Shown here piece after piece: positions 26,581 through 35,548 of a stretch of DNA of 64,000 nt. The translations under genes were made by a program, and so were the position numbers. How positions within the stretch are numbered: the stretch's first letter is position 1; the number at the start of each line of letters is the position of its first letter. Source of the DNA: Bacteroidota bacterium (GTDB lineage: Bacteria > Bacteroidota > Bacteroidia > B-17B0 > Aurantibacillaceae); the NCBI GenBank assembly GCA_016702705.1, contig JADJDM010000020.1, positions 1 to 64,000 of the forward strand, written 5' to 3'. The notes below the pieces were generated by a model, which saw nothing but the letters and a program-made list of their open reading frames with translations, ran no database searches and was not told where the DNA came from.

Positions 26581-27278
26581 ATGCGCAACTTTTTATCTAT
26601 ACTCTTAATTTCGTTTAGTTTTTTTGCATACTCGCAAACAAGTAAAAAAATAACGCTTTGTACAGATGATAAAACAACGCTGCACAATTTTAGTTTTTGG
26701 TTAGATGTAAAAGTCAAAAGCGCTGATACTTCTTTCTTTTACGCATTGCATTCAAACAAAAAAGATGTGATTGAAGTTTTAAAAGAAGGTAAGTACACAC
26801 TTACGTTTAATTCTATTTTCGGCGATAAAATCACGAAGGAAATTGTAATAGGTAAAAAAGCGAAATACAAATTAAAAGTAAAAGGACTCAACGCTATGTA
26901 TGGCAAAGTGCCTACAACAAATAACTTTAGCGATAGACTAAGTAATGGCGACACTTTGTATTTCATCTATTCAACCACAGGAAAAGATGTTGCCTTAGAA
27001 AAGATGGCAGTAACAAAACTTGCGAATGGTAGATACATGGCGATGCTATTTAAAGGTTTAACCAATGAAGTTTTTATGGAATATGGATGTGATGAAAACA
27101 CGTTTTCTGTAGTGAAATCAACCGAAAAACTTTTAAAAGAGAAAAAACAGGAAACTTAGCTCCTGATATTTACACCTATTGTTTGCGTAACGCTTATTAT
27201 TCTGTTACTGACCCATCATGCAATTTTAAAGCATTAGATAGAATGAAAGCTCGTTTGTTCCTTGTTGAAGGAAAATAA
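26581..27278 (+). CDS. Secreted protein of unknown function, one frameshift
   Basis: A signal peptide (MRNFLSILLISFSFFAYSQ) is followed by a beta-rich segment of alternating charged strands, then GDTLYFIYSTTGKDVALEKM. The frame ends at 27159, but adding one A in the A6 run at 27142-27147 continues the protein as KTGNLAPDIYTYC, DPSCNFKALDRM and a natural end at 27278, about 232 residues. The restored part has two cysteines that could pair. No family was recognised. It starts 1 base after Nfu, so it is probably co-transcribed, but a link to Fe-S chemistry is not implied. Confidence 0.7.
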
Positions 27279-27683
27279 ATTGCCCCGCTTTTTCTCGAAG
27301 TATTTTACATCTATCATAATTAGGAGTATTAATAAGTTTCGGTGCGCTGCACCTTAATTTGTATAGTGCTGTATTTGGTTACAAATGTTGCGCGGCTATG
27401 CCGCTTGTGATTAGACATGTTGCAACCCACACAAAAAGGCTGTAGAGCAGTAAAGATTTGTAGCTGCAGAGCAGCGGAAGATTTGTAAAACCCAAAATCT
27501 CACCCAAATATTAGGTGCAGCGCACCGTAACCAAATTGGAATCGTAATCACCAACCTACCCAAACATTTGATTTTACCCCATAAATATTGTTAATTATTA
27601 TCCTACCTAAAAAACTGACACTTTTTTTATGTAATTTCATTATACAAAGCATCAATAGGTTGTAAATCATAAACCAATTCAAC
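27279..27683. repeat. Intergenic palindrome and repeat cluster
   Basis: 405 bases without a gene. Contents: GGTGCGCTGCACC (27341-27353) and its exact reverse complement GGTGCAGCGCACC (27514-27526), each also a small hairpin; TTTGGTTAC (27374-27382) and its reverse complement GTAACCAAA (27527-27535); GCGGCTATGCCGC (27392-27404); and two direct copies of a TGyAGAGCAG...GATTTGTA unit (27441-27463 and 27465-27488). This is most likely a piece of a non-coding repeat family, possibly a structured RNA. The promoter of the gene at 27684 must lie in its right end. Confidence 0.6.
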
Positions 27684-29186
27684 ATGAACAAATTTATACT
27701 ACCATTTCTTACTTGCGCTTTACTAACAACAACTGCTACCACAGCGCAAAACATTTCAGATTTTAAAACTTACAAAACACAGAAATCAGGCGAATTAGAC
27801 GCGAAACATCTTTTCGAAACCTTAATTGGTGAAGGTGTTGTTTTAAAAAGTTACTCCATTACTAAAACTCCTTCTGACGAAGCGTATGGCTTTTTTGAAG
27901 ATAAAAAATCTTCTCTTGGTATGAAAAAGGGAATGATAATGACAACAGGTGGAATTACTGCCTTATGTTCAGGAAACACTTCTCAAGCAATGTCGAATAT
28001 GACACATGCAAATATGGAAGCACGGAATAACTCTTCAAGTAAAGGAACCGATTGTATCGAATTACAAAATTTAATTAATAAAGGACAAAAAACCTTTGAT
28101 GTTTGTTTTATTGAATTAGATATTGTTCCAACAGCAGATAGTTTAAGTTTTAACTATGTATTTGGTTCAGAAGAATACGATGAATTTGTTGGAACAGAAT
28201 TTAATGATGTTTTTGGTTTCTTCATTAGCGGAAAAGGAATTGAAGGCGAGAAAAATTTAGCTGTTGTTCCTAATTCAAAATCACCAGTGAGTGTAAATAC
28301 TATTAATAATGGGAAACATAGTTATAGTTCAAGAATAAACCCAGCAAATCCATCTTACTATGTCAGTAATATTGGCGGTAATTTACCAATTGAATATGAT
28401 GGTTTAACTAAACTTATGCAAATTCGCCAAGCAGTTACACCTTATGAAACATATCATATTAAACTAGCAATTGCTGATGTTTCGGATAACACTTACGATA
28501 GTGGTGTTTTAATTGAGGGGCAAAGTTTTGTTTCCTACGAAAGAAGTTACAATGTACAATTCGGTAAAAACGAATCAACAATTGATGAAAGCTACAAAAC
28601 ACTAGTAAATAACTTAGTGAAATTGTACAAAAAAAATCCAGAAGGAAAAATCATCATCACAGGTCATACCGATAATGAAGGTGACTTAAAAACAAACGAA
28701 GATTTATCCTGCGAAAGAGCTACAACTGTTGCTAATTACATTAAAAGTAAAGGAATTGGAGCAGATAGAATTATTATGAACTGCAAAGGCGAAACGCAAC
28801 CATACTATAGCAATGCTAATGATGTTGGAAAAGCCTTAAACCGCAGAGTAGAAATAAAAATTGGAGGTGCATTAGAAGAATACGAAAAAAAGAAATTAGA
28901 ATCGGAAACTGCTTTTGTTGCTGAACCATCAAAATTATTAAGCAATTACCCTAACCCATTTAACGAGTCAACAACTATTGACGCTTACATAACTAAAGAA
29001 GTAAAAAGCGCACAAGTAGTTATTTCTGATATGAGCGGAAAAACTCTAAAAACAATTTACTTATTAGAGCGTGGTAAAACCAGTACATTTTTAGATGGAC
29101 AAAATTTAACTAACGGAATGTATGTTGCAACACTTGTGTTGGATGGAAAAGTAAGCGATAGTATAAAAATGATAGTAACACATTAA
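27684..29186 (+). CDS. Choice-of-anchor L + OmpA-like + T9SS type A protein
   Basis: A 500-residue exported protein. Order: a signal peptide (1-21); a choice-of-anchor L domain (about 25-275, with VFGSEEYDEFVGTEFNDVFGFFISG and IADVSDNTYDSGVLIE); an OmpA C-terminal, peptidoglycan-binding-like domain (about 290-395, with NVQFGKNESTID, GHTDNEGDLKTNEDLSCERA and LNRRVEIKI); and a T9SS type A sorting domain (NYPNPFNESTTI to the end). OmpA domains normally bind cell-wall peptidoglycan in the periplasm, whereas the T9SS signal sends proteins outside, so the combination is unusual. It could grip peptidoglycan fragments or other cells. It is a single gene with its own terminator. Confidence 0.88.
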   Translation: MNKFILPFLTCALLTTTATTAQNISDFKTYKTQKSGELDAKHLFETLIGEGVVLKSYSITKTPSDEAYGFFEDKKSSLGMKKGMIMTTGGITALCSGNTSQAMSNMTHANMEARNNSSSKGTDCIELQNLINKGQKTFDVCFIELDIVPTADSLSFNYVFGSEEYDEFVGTEFNDVFGFFISGKGIEGEKNLAVVPNSKSPVSVNTINNGKHSYSSRINPANPSYYVSNIGGNLPIEYDGLTKLMQIRQAVTPYETYHIKLAIADVSDNTYDSGVLIEGQSFVSYERSYNVQFGKNESTIDESYKTLVNNLVKLYKKNPEGKIIITGHTDNEGDLKTNEDLSCERATTVANYIKSKGIGADRIIMNCKGETQPYYSNANDVGKALNRRVEIKIGGALEEYEKKKLESETAFVAEPSKLLSNYPNPFNESTTIDAYITKEVKSAQVVISDMSGKTLKTIYLLERGKTSTFLDGQNLTNGMYVATLVLDGKVSDSIKMIVTH

Positions 29187-29225
29187 TAAGCTTTATTGTT
29201 TAATTAGGTATTGAAACAAAAATGA

Positions 29226-29249
29226 ACTCCCGGCACAATTGTCGGGAGT
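29226..29249 (+). terminator. Terminator of the choice-of-anchor L gene
   Basis: Stem ACTCCCG / CGGGAGT with a 10-base loop that includes ACAATTGT, followed by CTTTGCTTTTA, 39 bases after the stop codon. Confidence 0.75.
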
Positions 29250-29306
29250 CTTTGCTTTTAGATAATAGAAAATCCTTTACTAATTGCGGGTTAGAGCAAA
29301 AAATCT

Positions 29307-29314
29307 TACATTTG
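29307..29314 (+). promoter_or_regulatory. TAnnTTTG -7 element of the MORN/SpoIIE gene
   Basis: TACATTTG, 12 bases before ATG 29327. Confidence 0.6.
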
Positions 29315-29326
29315 GAATAGATATTT

Positions 29327-31680
29327 ATGCGCTCTCGTTTTTATAAACAACTTATTTTAATTTTCACCCTTGTAGTAGGGTTCGGTAATTTATTTGCCCA
29401 ACAGAATAAATTAAAAGACTACGATGTTTTTTTAGGAGACACCATTAATAAAATTGACGCTAACAATCAAAAGCAAGGCAGATGGGTTTATTTTGGCCGC
29501 GACAAAAAGGGGCTAAAAAACAAAGTATTAAAATACAATCAAATTACCGAAGAAGGGTATTTTTTAAATGACAAAAAAAACGGAGTTTGGAAAACATATC
29601 ATATTAAAACCAATAAAAGTAAATCAGAAGTAATATTTGTTAATGGAGTTTGCGAAGGGAAAGCGAAATTTTTTAATGAAAAGGGAAAGTTAATTAAAGA
29701 AGGAGTACTTAAAAATGGGAATTGGCTTGGAGATTATTACTTGTATGATGAAAAGGGCAACAAAACAAAAAAATCAGGGGCCGAAGATAACTCTCCACAA
29801 AACGCTTATCTCAATTTTTCGGGTACAGTAAATAAAAACGGAATACCCCTTGAAGAGGTTACCATTATTATAGAAAAAAATGAAATTGAAGCAGGAAGAT
29901 ATTCAACTGCAAAAAATGGAACTTTTGATCTTAAGCTCGAGTTAAACAATATGTACCTGCTCAAATTTTCGAAAGAAGGTGTGAATAAAGAATCGCTGAT
30001 TATCAATACGGATGTAAAAAATTTAAACGATACTTCTATTTATGAACTTAAAGACTGGAAGGTTAATATGAATTCCAATAACCTTGCAGTAAATGCAACA
30101 AATGATTTTTTTGGTTTTTTACTTAACAAACCTTCAGGAAAAATTTATTTCAACAAAAAAAGAAAACGTTTCATCGCAGATGGTTCATACGAACACTTAT
30201 TTAAAAAACAACTGAACGACATTAGCGAAACCACCAAAATTCTACTTACCAGTGCAGCTGAAGACAACAAAAAATTGGAGATAGAAAAACTACGTTTTGA
30301 ATCGGAAAATAAATTAAAAGAAATTGAACTCCTTCGAAAAACAAAGAATTACAAGATGCGGAACTAAATGCGAAAGAAAACGAATTGCTAACTCAAAAAC
30401 TAGAAGCTGAAAAAAAGAAGCAAAGTTTAGATTTATTAGAAAAAGAACGACAAATAAAAGAACTAAAGTTTAAAGAGCAAGAAGCTGCATTAATAAAACA
30501 ACAATTAGAAGCTGAACGAAAAGCCAGAGAAATTGAGCGATTGAGCATGGCTAAAAAATTACAAGAGGTTATGTTAAAAGAAAAACAAAATGAACTTTCT
30601 GAAACAACTACTGCTCTTACCGAAACAAAAAAAGAATCTGTTATTAAAGAAAAAGAAATTGGCGTTTTAAACAATGAAAAAGAATTACAAAGCCAAGAGA
30701 TACAGCAAAAACGAAAAATCATTTTCTTTGGTTTGGCAGGCTTATTAATAATACTGGGCTTTTCATTTGTACTTTGGAGAAACATCAGACAAAAGAAAAA
30801 AGCAAATATCATTCTTGCGCGACAATCTGAAGAAATAACGCGACAAAAAAACGAAATTCAAGAGAAAAGTAGGTTTATAGAAGAAAAAAATATTGAAACC
30901 GAACAAAGTATATATTATGCGCAACGCATACAACACGCTATTTTGCCCCCACTCGTAGAAATAGATTCATATTTACCACAAAATTTTGTGTTATATAAAT
31001 CGAAAGACATTGTGAGTGGCGATTTTTATTTTTTCTCAGATAAATACGCAACTACTGAAAACTCAAATGTAATTATTGCAGCTGTTGATTGTACAGGACA
31101 TGGTGTTCCAGGTGCATTTATGAGTTTAGTGGGCTCTGAAAAATTAAAAGATGCTGTGGATATAAGCGCTGAACCTGGAGAAATTTTAAAAGAACTAAAC
31201 CTTGGTGTAAAAAGTGCTTTACGTCAAACAGGAGATAATTCAAACACAACAAGAGATGGAATGGATATTGCACTTTGTTCTATTCCAACAAAAATAAACA
31301 AACAAGAAGAGCTTACCATAAAATTTGCTGGAGCTAATCGTCCTATTTGGATTGTAAAAAACAACACCAAAGAATTAATTGAATACAAAGCTACAAAACA
31401 CGCTATTGGTGGTTTAACAGAAGATAACCAGATTTTTGACCAACACGAAATAACCTTAAACAAAGGCGATGTGTTTTATTTATTTAGCGATGGCTTTGCC
31501 GACCAGTTTGGTGGGGTAAATAAAAAGAAACTAATGACAAAAAAGTTCAAGGAAATTTTAGTTGAAATAAGTACTATGGAAATCAAGGCTCAACAAAAAT
31601 ACCTACACGATTTTATGGAAGAATGGAAAGGTGATGTTGAACAAATTGATGATATTTTGGTAATTGGTGTTAGGGCTTAA
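29327..31680 (+). CDS. MORN-repeat sensor with SpoIIE-type (PP2C) phosphatase, one frameshift
   Basis: A joined protein of about 784 residues. Order: a signal peptide (1-25); MORN-like repeats (about 45-145, e.g. KNGVWKTYHIK and GNWLGDYYLYDEKG); a carboxypeptidase-regulatory-like beta domain (about 157-235); a long coiled coil (about 300-460); a membrane helix (IIFFGLAGLLIILGFSFVLW); a short coiled coil; and a SpoIIE/PPM phosphatase domain (about 530-784). Metal-binding aspartates are in VSGDFYFF, VDCTGHGVPGAF, LFSDGFADQFGG and QIDDILVIG. The layout predicts a periplasmic sensor and a cytoplasmic Ser/Thr phosphatase, as in partner-switching pathways. The frame breaks at the A run 30337-30341; adding one A restores the coiled coil. 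It lies next to the LytTR two-component operon on the opposite strand. Confidence 0.87.
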
Positions 31681-31705
31681 TAAAACTAATTGTTTTCTGC
31701 TTTGA

Positions 31706-32458
31706 TCAACGTTTTACCATTTTCAACATATCTAGTAATTCGCTTGTCTTTTCAGGAGAAATTGTAAGATTTGCCCCGTTTTTAAGAACAACATAGCCTC
31801 CATCGGATTTAACGTATTCAACAATAGAATTAATATTTACCAAATACGATTTGTGGCAACGAAGAAAACCATTTTCGCTAGTCAGTACTTCCTCAAAATT
31901 TTTTAATGTGCGACTAACTACTAATTTAGTTCCATCTTCAAAATACAATTCGGAGTAGGAGCTATCAGCCTTTAAGTAAATAATATTCTTTAATTCAATA
32001 AATTTAATAGCATTACCAACTGGAATAGCAATTTTTTCATTCATAGGTGAATTGAAATTTTCCCTTAGTACTTGATAATCTATTTGCTGCTTTTTTTGCT
32101 TGCTTTTATAGCGTTTAATAGACTCTTGCAATTCATCAATCTCAATCGGCTTTAACAAATAATCAATTGCCGAAAGTTTAAAAGCTTTTATAGCATATTG
32201 ATTATAGGCTGTAACAAAAATAATATCGAAGTTAACCTCGTTTTCATTAAAAAAATCGAGCAGCTCTAAACCACTATGTCCAGGCATTTCAATGTCTAAA
32301 AAAACAATATCGGGAGCATACTTTTTTATTGCTTTAATTCCGGTAGGCAAATCGGGGCACTCGGCAAGTACTTCCACTTCCTCTACAAATTCCTTTATCA
32401 TACCCTTTAGTAAGATACGTGCTCTTTCTTCGTCATCAATTATAATTGCTTTTATCAT
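31706..32458 (-). CDS. LytTR-family response regulator
   Basis: A 250-residue regulator. The receiver domain (1-120) has acidic residues Asp8 and Asp9, the phosphoacceptor Asp55 in IVFLDIEMPG, and Lys in YLLKPIEIDEL. A LytTR DNA-binding domain (about 145-250) follows, with LKADSSYSELYFEDG, FLRCHKSYLVN and KNGANLTISPEKTSEL. LytTR domains bind pairs of about 9-bp direct repeats. The start codon shares one base with the stop of the histidine kinase, so they are translationally coupled and form a two-component pair. Candidate targets are the repeat pairs at 35399-35427 and 35469-35499. Confidence 0.94.
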   Translation of the reverse strand: MIKAIIIDDEERARILLKGMIKEFVEEVEVLAECPDLPTGIKAIKKYAPDIVFLDIEMPGHSGLELLDFFNENEVNFDIIFVTAYNQYAIKAFKLSAIDYLLKPIEIDELQESIKRYKSKQKKQQIDYQVLRENFNSPMNEKIAIPVGNAIKFIELKNIIYLKADSSYSELYFEDGTKLVVSRTLKNFEEVLTSENGFLRCHKSYLVNINSIVEYVKSDGGYVVLKNGANLTISPEKTSELLDMLKMVKR

Positions 32459-35349
32459 TATAGAGGTATTTGTATAATTACTTTTGTTCCTTCAGGTTGG
32501 TTATTTGAATCATATTTATCAATAATTTCTAAACCAACTTTATTTCTTTTTCCTTCGTTTAATATTTCTAAACGCTTTGTGTTTGCTGATGTAGAGAAAG
32601 AGTTGTGTTTTACTTCCTTTATCCTATTTAATTCACCAGCCTTTTTTCTGCCTATGCCATTATCATCAATAATAACTTCCAGCTTATTTTCGTTCATCAA
32701 AAACTCAACTACCAAAATCTTCTCCCCTTTTTTATGCAATAAACCATGTTTAATAGAGTTCTCTATAAAAGGCTGTATGATCATCGAAGGAATTTTTATC
32801 ATTTCCACATTCAAATTATTTCCAACTTTTATTTTAAAATCAAAATCCTGATTAAACCTAACCTTTTCTAAATCCAGATATAAAGTAAGTGCGTCTATTT
32901 CCTCGATTAAGGAAACGCTTTCCTTTTCTGACATCTCAAGTATGATACGCGTAAGCTTAGAAAATTTAGAAAGATAATTGGTTGCATTTTTTTTGTCATC
33001 CGTAAATATATACGACTGAATAGTATTTAATGCATTGTAAAAGAAATGAGGGTTCATCTGTGCTTTAATGGATGTCAATATCGATTGATTCAAATTCTTT
33101 TCCAGCTCTATTTTTTGAATCAGTAACAAATTTTTCTTTTTCAAAACTTTGGTTTGCCATCGATAGTATATAACAATAATGATACATACCAATACAAAAC
33201 AAGTAACAACAAACCATATTTGTTTCCACCAAGGTGTAGAAATTGCAAATTGTATTCTCGAAGATGAAAGTATTTTGCCGTTTAATTTAAATTCGAGTTG
33301 ATAATTCCCTCCCGAAAGGCTCGCCAAATGCAATGTTCTTGAATTATCAGGTAAGTCTTTCCAATCGTCTTGATTTACTCTATATTGAAGGTTTTGGTGG
33401 TTTTCTTTTTTAAAATCAAGTATCGAATAATTTATATCCAAATCATTTTCTACATAGGAAAGATTAAGTAATTCATTCCGCTCTTTAACTTTACCATTAA
33501 CAAGTATTGAGTTTATAACAAAGCCAATTGGTACCTCAATTACTGATTTTGAAACCATATTCATTTCCAACAATCCATTATCAGTTGCAATAAACATTTT
33601 TTTATTTAACAATATAACATCATTTATTTGTTCGCTTGCTAATTGTTTTGAAAAGGTTTGTTTCAATAATATCCCCTCATTTTCCGTATAACAACTAATT
33701 GATGACCCCTTATTAACAAACAGAAACGAATCGCAAATATAAATACTCGAAATATCTGAAAAGCCTTCAAGTTTTACCAATGGCTTCCCTTCTTCAATCT
33801 TATATATTAAGCCATTTGTAGATAGTCCTATTATTAAAGTGCCGAAAACTTCAAGCTTAGAAAAGTAAACGGAATTTTTTTTGTCTTTAATTTCTGTGTA
33901 TCCTTTTGGCGAAATCTCGAACAAGCCAATATTCGTGGCGCAATAAAATTTCGAACCCGCCTTCCCCTTTGCAATTGCCTTAGCTCTGACCCCGTTAAGG
34001 ATACGCGCAAATTGATCTAGCTTATATTCCTTTTCTATAGGATTAGCCTTAAATAATGAATCCCATTTACTAGGCTCATTGTTATGTTTTATATAATACA
34101 AACCAACCAAACCACTTGAAGCTATTGCAATGTAATTTTCGTCAAGCTCCTCCATGTCCTTTATCGCAATTACATTTTCCGTTTTTACTTTTGTACTCAA
34201 ATTATATTGTTGAAACAACTTAGAAGTATAATACAAACTGTTATTTCTGGCAAAATATTTTAAGAAAAGTATAGGGTGATTATCACTATTAGAATCAAGT
34301 ATTTTAGCAACATGGTTAATTGTATCTAATCTAACAATTTTATCATCTTTGGTCCCTATAATAAGTTCATCATTAACATTTGTCAACTTAGTAGGCGTAC
34401 TATTTGAAATTGAGTGCATTTTTGTACTTAGGTCTTTTACCAAAAAAACACCTTCATTAGCAGTTCCAAACCAATAAGAATTATCTGCTGATTTAAAAAC
34501 ACAATTTATGTTTTTTTTATCGAACCAAATTAATCCATTACTACCGTTTAAACCAAGGGAATCAACACAATAAACTCCGCTTGGCGTGCACATCCATAAA
34601 TAATCATTAGTAGAGCAGAAATTTTGAAACATAAAAGTTGTGGTAATCGAAAATTTTGGCACCATACCTAAACTCCCTTCACTGTAACATATTTTATTTT
34701 CACTTTTGGTTCCTACATAAAATAGTTTTCCATTATGATAGGTAGCCAGATTAGAAAAAGTGCTTGCCTTACCTTGCATGTATGGCTCTTTAATAGCTCG
34801 GAGTATATTTCCGTTTTCATCATAAAGTATTTTTTTTTCAAGACTTAACAGAAACAAATTACCCAACTGCTTTGTATAGCTCAATTTTTTAACATCTGTT
34901 AATATTGTCTTTATTAATTTAAGTGATGATAAATTGTATACATCGATTCCATTTTTTTGCATCACAAACAAATTATTATTTATAACCGCAAAATCAAAAT
35001 ACCCCAAAGGCGCATTTTGTGAAAGTGCAAATAAGCTATCTTTCTCAATATAATAAATGTATCCATCAAAATTTTCATACCAAATTCTCCCGAATTTATC
35101 TTCTCTAATTGCTGTTCCTGATTTCGAAGTTAATTGATTAGAATGGTAAGTTTTAAATTCGAAGCCATCATAACGACATAAACCTTCATTCGTAGCAAAC
35201 CAAATAAAGCCTTTCTTGTCTTGGTAAATATCATAAACCGAGTTAGAGGGTAAACCTTTACTCTTGTCAATTTTCGTGTAAAAGGGAGCCTGCCCGAAAA
35301 TTAATTTCGAAAAGAAAAGAGTGATAAATATTAAGTTTATTGCTTTCAC
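32458..35349 (-). CDS. Two-component regulator propeller histidine kinase (LytS/YehU type)
   Basis: A 963-residue sensor kinase with a signal peptide (1-19, ending IFGQ). The large periplasmic part holds two-component-regulator propeller repeats (e.g. GLPSNSVYDIYQDKKGFIWFAT and GLCRYDGFEF) and ends with a Y_Y_Y-like domain (about 640-720). A membrane helix (WFVVTCFVLVCIIIVIYY) and a His_kinase/HATPase module follow, with the phosphorylated histidine in AQMNPHFFYNALNTIQ and ATP-binding NSIKHGLLHK and DDNGIGRKKA. This is the family that pairs with LytTR regulators. The start is GTG 35349, 16 bases after a -7 element. The ligand is unknown. Confidence 0.93.
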   Translation of the reverse strand: MKAINLIFITLFFSKLIFGQAPFYTKIDKSKGLPSNSVYDIYQDKKGFIWFATNEGLCRYDGFEFKTYHSNQLTSKSGTAIREDKFGRIWYENFDGYIYYIEKDSLFALSQNAPLGYFDFAVINNNLFVMQKNGIDVYNLSSLKLIKTILTDVKKLSYTKQLGNLFLLSLEKKILYDENGNILRAIKEPYMQGKASTFSNLATYHNGKLFYVGTKSENKICYSEGSLGMVPKFSITTTFMFQNFCSTNDYLWMCTPSGVYCVDSLGLNGSNGLIWFDKKNINCVFKSADNSYWFGTANEGVFLVKDLSTKMHSISNSTPTKLTNVNDELIIGTKDDKIVRLDTINHVAKILDSNSDNHPILFLKYFARNNSLYYTSKLFQQYNLSTKVKTENVIAIKDMEELDENYIAIASSGLVGLYYIKHNNEPSKWDSLFKANPIEKEYKLDQFARILNGVRAKAIAKGKAGSKFYCATNIGLFEISPKGYTEIKDKKNSVYFSKLEVFGTLIIGLSTNGLIYKIEEGKPLVKLEGFSDISSIYICDSFLFVNKGSSISCYTENEGILLKQTFSKQLASEQINDVILLNKKMFIATDNGLLEMNMVSKSVIEVPIGFVINSILVNGKVKERNELLNLSYVENDLDINYSILDFKKENHQNLQYRVNQDDWKDLPDNSRTLHLASLSGGNYQLEFKLNGKILSSSRIQFAISTPWWKQIWFVVTCFVLVCIIIVIYYRWQTKVLKKKNLLLIQKIELEKNLNQSILTSIKAQMNPHFFYNALNTIQSYIFTDDKKNATNYLSKFSKLTRIILEMSEKESVSLIEEIDALTLYLDLEKVRFNQDFDFKIKVGNNLNVEMIKIPSMIIQPFIENSIKHGLLHKKGEKILVVEFLMNENKLEVIIDDNGIGRKKAGELNRIKEVKHNSFSTSANTKRLEILNEGKRNKVGLEIIDKYDSNNQPEGTKVIIQIPL

Positions 35350-35365
35350 AAAAAAAGTATGGGTG

Positions 35366-35373
35366 CAAATATA
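35366..35373 (-). promoter_or_regulatory. TAnnTTTG -7 element of the histidine kinase operon
   Basis: TATATTTG on the minus strand, 16 bases before GTG 35349. The plus-strand repeat pair at 35399-35427 lies 26-54 bases upstream of it, over the expected -33 region. Confidence 0.6.
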
Positions 35374-35398
35374 AGGAATGCTTTATGCTTTTCCGCTT

Positions 35399-35427
35399 GG
35401 GTTAGTAAAAGTCCTTTGTGGGTTATT
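35399..35427 (+). promoter_or_regulatory. Candidate LytTR operator, first repeat pair
   Basis: GGGTTAGT (35399-35406) and GGGTTATT (35420-35427) are direct repeats whose starts are exactly 21 bp apart, two helical turns. Each has the GTTA core expected in LytTR sites (general pattern GTTN followed by A/G, then T/G; the second copy deviates at one base). It lies just upstream of the promoter of the histidine kinase/LytTR operon, so autoregulation is possible. Binding is inferred. Confidence 0.5.
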
Positions 35428-35468
35428 TACTCAGCGATAAGCTAACAACAAAGAAAGAAAGAAAAATA

Positions 35469-35499
35469 TCACTAACTCAAAGGTGAGTTTCACTAACCC
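35469..35499 (-). promoter_or_regulatory. Candidate LytTR operator, second repeat pair (opposite strand)
   Basis: On the minus strand, GGGTTAGTGA (35499-35490) and GAGTTAGTGA (35478-35469) match in 9 of 10 bases and again start exactly 21 bp apart. The pair is inverted relative to the one at 35399-35427. It lies 50-80 bases upstream of the LamG gene start at 35549, which lacks a clear TAnnTTTG element, so this could be an activator site. The 16 bases AACTCAAAGGTGAGTT (35474-35489) also form a small hairpin. Confidence 0.5.
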
Positions 35500-35548
35500 A
35501 ATTGATTTTTGACATAATATATCCCGATAATTGTCTAAAATTTAAATA

